Position numbers and translations under genes: made by a program. Of a stretch of 10,241 bases of DNA, positions 5,704-10,241 are shown in pieces. Source of the DNA: Oscillospiraceae bacterium (GTDB lineage: Bacteria > Bacillota > Clostridia > Oscillospirales > Oscillospiraceae); contig JAFRUW010000243.1 in assembly GCA_017438675.1 (NCBI GenBank), positions 1-10,241 on the forward strand, read 5' to 3'. The notes beneath the pieces were generated by a model that did not search any database, was not told the origin of the DNA, and saw only the letters and a list, made by a program, of their open reading frames with translations. The first letter of the stretch is position 1; every line of letters begins with the position of its first letter.

Positions 5704-7083
5704 ATGAGCATCAACAAGGAAATCCCCTACAAGATCTATTTGAACGAAGACGAAATGCCCAGGGCATGGTACAATGTCCGCGCAGATATGAAGAACAAGC
5801 CCGCTCCCCTCATCAATCCCGGCACAGGCAAGCCTGTCACCGCCGCGGATCTGGAGCCCGTGTTCTGCAGTGAGCTTGTAAAGCAGGAACTGGACAACGA
5901 CACCGCTTTCATCCCCATCCCCGAGGACATCTTCAACTTCTACCGCATGTACCGTCCCTCTCCCCTGGTCAGGGCCTACTGCCTGGAGGAAAAGCTCCAG
6001 ACCCCGGCAAAGATCTACTACAAGTTCGAGGGCAACAACACCAGCGGCAGCCACAAGCTGAATTCCGCCATCGCTCAGGCGTACTACGCAAAGAAGCAGG
6101 GCCTCAAGGGCGTCACCACCGAGACCGGCGCCGGTCAGTGGGGCACCGCTCTTTCCATGGCCTGCTCCTACTTCGATCTGGACTGCAGGGTCTACATGGT
6201 CAAGGTCTCCTATGAGCAGAAGCCCTTCCGCCGTGAGGTAATGCGCACCTACGGCGCCAGTGTCACCCCCTCCCCCTCCGAGACAACCAACATAGGCAGA
6301 AAGATCCTTCAAGAGCATCCCGGCACCACCGGAAGCCTGGGCTGCGCCATCAGCGAGGCTGTTGAGGCGGCTGTCAGCTCCGAGGGCTACAGATACGTTC
6401 TGGGCAGCGTTCTAAATCAGGTGCTGCTCCATCAGTCCGTCATCGGTCTTGAGACCAAGGCCGCCCTTGACAAGTACGATATAAAGCCCGACATCATCAT
6501 CGGCTGCGCCGGCGGCGGCTCCAATCTGGGCGGCCTGATCGCCCCCTTCATGGGCGAGAAGCTGAGAGGCGAGGCAGACTACCGCATCATCGCCGTTGAG
6601 CCCGCATCCTGCCCCAGCCTTACAAGAGGCAAATTCGCCTACGACTTCGCCGACACCGGCAAGGTCTGCCCCATGGCAAAGATGTACACCCTGGGCTGTG
6701 ACTTCATTCCCGCTCCCAACCACGCAGGCTGTCTCCGCTATCACGGCATGAGCACCATCCTGTCCCAGCTCTACCACGACGGTTACATGGAGGCGACGAC
6801 CGCCGTCCAGACCGACGTATTCAAGGCCGCGGAGCAGTTCGCCCGTGTTGAGGGCATCCTCCCCGCTCCCGAGAGCAGCCATGCCATCAAGGCGGCTATC
6901 GACGAAGCCCTGAAGTGCAAGGAAACCGGCGAGGAAAAGACCATCGTATTCGGTCTCACCGGCACCGGCTACTTCGATCTGGTGGCTTACGAGAAGTTCC
7001 ACAACGGCGAGATGGATGATTACATCCCCTCCGACGAGGAGCTTGAGGCCTACTTCGCAAAGCTGCCCAACGTCGAAGGCTAA
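5704..7083 (+). CDS. trpB: Tryptophan synthase beta chain, TrpB2 type
   Basis: PLP enzyme that condenses indole with L-serine to make tryptophan. The PLP-binding lysine is in SGSHKLNSA (Lys118), the catalytic glutamate in TETGAGQWG (Glu140), and the phosphate-binding loop is GGGSN (270-274). Length (459 residues), the N-terminal extension and the RPSPLVRAYCLE segment mark the TrpB2 class, not the ~400-residue TrpB1 that forms the classic complex with TrpA. The start is the ATG at 5704, 7 nt after GAGGT; a TTG at 5683 would add 7 residues without a ribosome site. No trpA or other trp gene is next to it, so this enzyme may work on free indole or pair with a distant trpA. Expression is expected only during tryptophan shortage, through the T-box. 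Two stops occur in tandem (TAA TAG). Confidence 0.95.
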   Translation: MSINKEIPYKIYLNEDEMPRAWYNVRADMKNKPAPLINPGTGKPVTAADLEPVFCSELVKQELDNDTAFIPIPEDIFNFYRMYRPSPLVRAYCLEEKLQTPAKIYYKFEGNNTSGSHKLNSAIAQAYYAKKQGLKGVTTETGAGQWGTALSMACSYFDLDCRVYMVKVSYEQKPFRREVMRTYGASVTPSPSETTNIGRKILQEHPGTTGSLGCAISEAVEAAVSSEGYRYVLGSVLNQVLLHQSVIGLETKAALDKYDIKPDIIIGCAGGGSNLGGLIAPFMGEKLRGEADYRIIAVEPASCPSLTRGKFAYDFADTGKVCPMAKMYTLGCDFIPAPNHAGCLRYHGMSTILSQLYHDGYMEATTAVQTDVFKAAEQFARVEGILPAPESSHAIKAAIDEALKCKETGEEKTIVFGLTGTGYFDLVAYEKFHNGEMDDYIPSDEELEAYFAKLPNVEG

Positions 7084-7102
7084 TAGAACAGAACACATTA
7101 AT

Positions 7103-7140
7103 GAGGCTGTTTCCCTCGGGAAACAGCCTCTTGTTGTTTT
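7103..7140 (+). terminator. Intrinsic terminator after trpB
   Basis: GAGGCTGTTTCCC (7103-7115) and GGGAAACAGCCTC (7118-7130) form a perfect long stem, followed by the T-rich TTGTTGTTTT. The minus-strand side has no T-run, so it serves trpB, though it also lies just past the stop of the convergent dockerin-protein gene. Confidence 0.9.
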
Positions 7141-7149
7141 GAATTATTA

Positions 7150-9642
7150 TTACCACGCGGTACCGTTGAAGTAGCTCACGGCGTAATCTATCCTTACTGT
7201 CTCGCCGTCGATTACCTCAAATCTGTAGCTGTTGGTGGCCCTGCCCTGCAGCCAGACCGCTTCCACGTCCTCCGCCGTGATCCAGCCCGCTTCATAGGCC
7301 TCGTCGATGCGGAGGAAATCGCTGCCCTTGAAAATATACATCTGAGCGCCCGGATCCGGGAAATTAAACCAGAACCCGGCGGCCTCGGCCTGTACAACAA
7401 CGGCGGCAGCTCCGCCGCGGCCCCTGATAAACAGCGCTTCACAGCCGCTGACCTTCCCGTAATACTTCATACTGCTGATGCCGGTGCCCATCTTGTCCGT
7501 GTACGCCTGATTGATCTCTCTGGCCCGCTCCTCCGTGAGCTTGGGAAGCACCGGCGTCGGGATCTTCACCATATCCATTTCGGTGTACTTTTCCCAGATG
7601 TCCGCCACATCCTCATCCGTCAGAAGGCCGGCTTTATACGCCAGGTCGATACGCCGTATCCTGCTGCCGTCATATACGGCTATTGTGAGTATACTCTTGC
7701 TGAAGGCGAATTTACAGCCTGCGATCTCGAATGTATCCTCTCTCGCCGCATAGGACTCCAGATTGTAGGGCACCACATACAGCACGTCGCAGCTGCCGTA
7801 TTTGCCGAAGGAATACATCTCCTCCACATCCGAGCCGTAACCGCTGCGGTAGGCTTCGATCATGCTGCTGATCTCTTCCGCCGTATAATCTGTGGAAACG
7901 GGCATGTCGTCGGGGATGAGTCCCACGATCAGCCTCGCGACGGTGATGACGTCGGCATTGGTCACTTCGCCGTCGCCGTTCATGTCGGCGGAGTACTTTT
8001 CCGCCTCGGTAAACTCCACAAGCTCCACAACGTTTTTCGCGGTCAGGATAAGGTCAACGTTTTCAACTTCGCCGTTCTCATCCACATCGCCCTTTTCGAC
8101 GCCGCTCATGAAGAAGCCGGTCAGATAATTCGGCTCAACATAGGCGATGTCGGCTCTCTGTTTGAGTATCTCTATCGCTCTCAGAACGGCGGTCTTGGTC
8201 TTCTCTTTCAGGGAAAGCTGCACGAAGGAGGATGTTTTGAAGTTGAAAACCCTGATTACCTCATCTATCTCCAGCTCCGGGAACAGCTCCTCGTAAGTAC
8301 GGACGCCCGAGATCGGTTTTTTGAAGCTTATCTGCAGCTCGCCGGGGACATACTCTCTCTCGGAGTAATTGCGGGGATCGTATATCTTCGCAAGCTCCTC
8401 CTCGCTGAGGGTATGCTCCCCTGCGGGCTCCGCCAAAGGCGTGTCGGCGATGAGGGTCTGCCTGACCTGATAAATGTAATGCGGCTCCGCGTAGATGACG
8501 TATGGATTGTCCTTCAAAACCCCGATGGCTTCAACGACCGCGCTCTTTGTCCTTTCGGGAAGCTGATAACAGACCACGTCGATGGCGGCGTACTCCTTTG
8601 TGGCCTTCTCGTTCACGGTGTAATCCGGGAACAGGTTCTTGTATGTCGTTCCCGCAGGAAGTTTTTTTGTAAGGCCCACGATGACCTGACCGACCATGTA
8701 ATCTCCCTTCTCATAGTTCGCCGGATCGTAGATCTTCGCAAGCTCCGCCTCGGTGAAAGCGTAATCCGAGACCGGATCAGGCTGGGGCTCAGTTCCGCCG
8801 CCGCAATACGAGTCAATGAATTCCGGCTTGGCACTGTGAACAAGGGGATGGTTCATAAGGCTTACGCTGACGTTATATGCATGCTCCAGCGACGCATCTG
8901 TCAGCGTAACCAAAGCCACCTGTCTCGTAACAGATACCTTCTCGCCTGATTCGTTGGTTTCCATGTGGGCTTCTTTATTAATCTGCACCGATTCAACATT
9001 CAAATCAGAGAAAACCGTTCCGAAGCTTTCCGAAACATCAACGCCGACTTTGAAACTGATCTTAAGATTGCCGGTATAATAAGCGAAAGCGGGTTCAATT
9101 CTGCCGATTAAACGCCGATACTCCCCTTCATATAACAGATCATTATAATCAGGGTCGCCTATATACGCATCTGTCTCAAACGGCGCAGTGGAACCTGCCA
9201 CCGAAGGGCGCAGCTTGTAATCCGGCTCGACATAATAAACATAGGGATCGTCCTTCATTTTTTCTATAATAGCGAGGATGTTTTCCCTTGACCGATACTC
9301 TTTCAGAACAACTCCGCGCACCATGATCCGCTCTGTCTCATTGCCGTCTCCGCCGAAAACTACGGGAATCACCTCTGAATTTCCAACCTTATACTCATCG
9401 ACAGAGTAATCCGGCAGATGATTTACGCCTTTTTTCAGATACACGTTTATATACTCCGTGTTGAACACCATGTCATACTGGGTTTTGTCATATATCCTGC
9501 TGTAATCCTCTGCGCTGAGCACGTCATTTACGTCGGGGGTTCCCAAGGACAGATCTTCCGCGGCGTCCGCAGCCATGGCCGCCGTGCTGCCGAACATCAG
9601 ACATGCAATAAGAAGCGCAATGATCCGTTTTGCGTGTTTCAT
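7150..9642 (-). CDS. Secreted multi-repeat protein with propeptide-like repeats and internal type I dockerin
   Basis: Exported protein of unknown function, 830 residues. A signal peptide (1-~24: KHAKR, hydrophobic core, AMA) precedes four related segments at about 41-147, 158-280, 295-396 and 411-510. Segments 3 and 4 share an LAKIYDP..NY opening, and segments 1, 3 and 4 end in a YVEPDY/YAEPHY/YVEPNY motif resembling the end of subtilase (I9) propeptides; segment 2 is the most divergent. A dockerin follows at 517-577 with two calcium loops: D519, D521, N523, E525, D530 and D553, N555, D557, E559, D564. Two further related segments (about 586-690 and 702-800) share GKYGSCDVLYV/GKVSGCEALFI and a RIDEAYEAG..T.EDV ending. 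No protease or glycosidase active site is visible. The ATG has AGGAG 8 nt upstream. The dockerin implies anchoring to a cohesin-bearing scaffold; the function of the repeats is unknown. Confidence 0.88.
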   Translation of the reverse strand: MKHAKRIIALLIACLMFGSTAAMAADAAEDLSLGTPDVNDVLSAEDYSRIYDKTQYDMVFNTEYINVYLKKGVNHLPDYSVDEYKVGNSEVIPVVFGGDGNETERIMVRGVVLKEYRSRENILAIIEKMKDDPYVYYVEPDYKLRPSVAGSTAPFETDAYIGDPDYNDLLYEGEYRRLIGRIEPAFAYYTGNLKISFKVGVDVSESFGTVFSDLNVESVQINKEAHMETNESGEKVSVTRQVALVTLTDASLEHAYNVSVSLMNHPLVHSAKPEFIDSYCGGGTEPQPDPVSDYAFTEAELAKIYDPANYEKGDYMVGQVIVGLTKKLPAGTTYKNLFPDYTVNEKATKEYAAIDVVCYQLPERTKSAVVEAIGVLKDNPYVIYAEPHYIYQVRQTLIADTPLAEPAGEHTLSEEELAKIYDPRNYSEREYVPGELQISFKKPISGVRTYEELFPELEIDEVIRVFNFKTSSFVQLSLKEKTKTAVLRAIEILKQRADIAYVEPNYLTGFFMSGVEKGDVDENGEVENVDLILTAKNVVELVEFTEAEKYSADMNGDGEVTNADVITVARLIVGLIPDDMPVSTDYTAEEISSMIEAYRSGYGSDVEEMYSFGKYGSCDVLYVVPYNLESYAAREDTFEIAGCKFAFSKSILTIAVYDGSRIRRIDLAYKAGLLTDEDVADIWEKYTEMDMVKIPTPVLPKLTEERAREINQAYTDKMGTGISSMKYYGKVSGCEALFIRGRGGAAAVVVQAEAAGFWFNFPDPGAQMYIFKGSDFLRIDEAYEAGWITAEDVEAVWLQGRATNSYRFEVIDGETVRIDYAVSYFNGTAW

Positions 9643-9684
9643 GATTCTTTCTCCTTTCGGTTAAATTTATTATTTTACAATTAT

Positions 9685-9713
9685 ATTATATCACGGAAAA
9701 GGGGGGGCGTCAA
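9685..9713 (-). promoter_or_regulatory. Promoter of the dockerin-protein gene
   Basis: On the minus strand, TTGACG (9708-9713) and TATAAT (9685-9690) are 17 bp apart. Seven of the spacer bases are one C run (G run 9701-9707 on the plus strand). The start codon is ~43 nt downstream. Confidence 0.8.
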
Positions 9714-9851
9714 GGGGTTTGTTTTTAAAAAACCCTGTTGACAACGCCCGCCTGATAACAAAAAACCTGCCTTATTTATATAAACGTTTTGCACCCGAAA
9801 AACCGGACACCTGTTTTGAAAAAATTCTGGGAATATTCTGAAAAATACCCC

Positions 9852-9880
9852 TTGACAAGCGCCGCTTGATGTGATATATT
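9852..9880 (+). promoter_or_regulatory. Sigma-A promoter of the small membrane-protein gene
   Basis: TTGACA (9852-9857) and TATATT (9875-9880) with a 17-bp spacer, ~46 nt before the start codon at 9927. The -10 box is part of two inverted repeats, pointing to repression. Confidence 0.82.
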
Positions 9881-9910
9881 TCTCACATCAGAAGTTATAA
9901 ATATATCACA
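9867..9910. promoter_or_regulatory. Overlapping inverted repeats, probable operator
   Basis: Two palindromes share TGTGA at the -10 region. TGATGTGA (9867-9874) is mirrored by TCACATCA (9883-9890) with an 8-nt gap. TGTGATATATT (9870-9880) is mirrored by AATATATCACA (9900-9910), 11-bp arms with a 19-nt gap. A dimeric repressor bound here would block the promoter. No regulator gene is in the window. Confidence 0.65.
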
Positions 9911-9926
9911 CGGGAGGTAATTAAAA

Positions 9927-10130
9927 ATGTCAAAGCTCAAGGTAAAGCACTATCTGTTATTGCAGGCGATACTGTCGCTGGTGCTGCCCGTATTCTATCT
10001 CTTATCCTTCTCGGTGTCTCACGGCGCCGGAGTCATGGAGGTGCGGGTGGGCTTCAACGCCTGGGTGTTCTTCGCCCTCATATTCGCGGCGTTGGCTGCC
10101 GCGTGGCTGCTTAGAAGAAGCCGTGAATAG
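9927..10130 (+). CDS. Small hypothetical membrane protein (possibly truncated by an in-frame TAG)
   Basis: Function not recognised. The 67-residue product has a basic start (MSKLKVKHY), a hydrophobic helix at about 9-30, a short loop, a second helix at about 45-62 and a positively charged end (RRSRE). The ATG at 9927 follows a GGGAGGT ribosome site (9912-9918) and a consensus promoter. The stop is TAG, the only gene in the window ending solely in TAG. The same frame stays open after it to the window end and encodes a third helix, so the gene is likely longer in relatives and this may be a broken or recoded copy. Small multi-helix proteins of this kind often lie next to an XRE-type regulator in Clostridia, but none is visible here. 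Confidence 0.6.
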   Translation: MSKLKVKHYLLLQAILSLVLPVFYLLSFSVSHGAGVMEVRVGFNAWVFFALIFAALAAAWLLRRSRE

Positions 10131-10241
10131 TACGACGAGTACGCGAAAAGGGCAATTCAGATCTCGGACTCCGTGTGCTTCATGGCGGCAATGGCGTTCA
10201 TCTGCGCTTTCCTCGCGGTCATGTTCGCGGTGACGGTGTTC
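10131..10241 (+). pseudogene. In-frame continuation of the small membrane-protein gene beyond TAG (partial)
   Basis: The 37 codons after the TAG at 10128-10130 contain no stop and read as a charged link (YDEYAKRAIQISDS) followed by a hydrophobic helix (CFMAAMAFICAFLAV and onward), reaching the window edge. There is no start codon with a ribosome site at the beginning, so it is unlikely to be a separate gene. Most likely it is the C-terminal part of the 9927 gene, split by a nonsense mutation, a base-call error or a recoded TAG. Confidence 0.5.

Noticed and set aside
5659..6318. 219-residue open frame antisense to trpB, and a 228-residue one at 6412-7098
   Set aside because: Long antisense frames are expected opposite a GC-rich coding gene. 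They lack ribosome sites and family motifs, and trpB is certain on the plus strand.
8413..8949. 178-residue plus-strand frame inside the dockerin-protein gene
   Set aside because: It mirrors a clearly coding minus-strand gene with signal peptide, repeats and dockerin; no ribosome site or recognisable domain.
9714..9735. GGGTTT...AAACCC inverted repeat as a terminator
   Set aside because: The arms are short and A/T-rich, no T-run follows on either strand, and it lies just upstream of a -35 box.
9738..9766. TTGACA at 9738-9743 as a second promoter
   Set aside because: The position 17 bp downstream reads AAAAAC and no -10-like hexamer is present at 16-18 bp.

Overview
The window reads as chromosomal DNA of a gut-type Clostridia bacterium, most likely near Ruminococcaceae/Oscillospiraceae. 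The grounds are an energy-coupling factor (ECF) transporter operon, an infC-rpmI-rplT operon with a Firmicutes-style leader, a tRNA-Trp T-box, strong GGAGG ribosome binding sites, sigma-A promoters close to TTGACA-17-TATAAT, and a secreted protein with a type I dockerin. Genus and species cannot be told from the sequence.

Layout. Positions 1-3118 (minus strand) form a tightly packed operon running leftward from a promoter at 3151-3179: an rRNA-type SAM methyltransferase, ecfA1, ecfA2 and ecfT, joined by a 2-nt gap, a 4-nt overlap and an 8-nt overlap. The ecfT frame is cut by the window edge. Only its first ~120 residues look like EcfT; the remaining ~60 look like a YczE/YitT-type membrane protein fused in frame. 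From 3248 rightward a consensus promoter drives infC (non-AUG start), rpmI and rplT behind a ~140-nt leader with an attenuator and a visible competing pairing, closed by a strong terminator at 4592-4624. Between this operon and the next lies a minus-strand toxin-antitoxin pair (4635-5202), whose promoter is overlaid by three TATCAT repeats spaced exactly 11 bp.

Positions 5349-7140 hold a tryptophan-responsive T-box (UGG specifier, UGGC antiterminator bulge) controlling a TrpB2-type tryptophan synthase beta chain, with its own terminator. No trpA or other trp gene is adjacent. Positions 7150-9642 (minus strand) encode an 830-residue exported protein: signal peptide, four related segments resembling subtilase propeptides, an internal dockerin, and two related C-terminal segments. 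No catalytic domain is visible. At the right edge a small membrane-protein gene (9927 onward) sits behind a consensus promoter overlapped by inverted repeats. Its frame is interrupted by one TAG at 10128-10130, yet continues as credible membrane-protein sequence to the window end.

No complete new defence or mobile system is evident. The most unusual items are the chimeric EcfT/YczE-like frame, the TAG-interrupted membrane-protein frame, the dockerin protein with propeptide-like repeats, and the clearly readable RNA and DNA regulatory elements.
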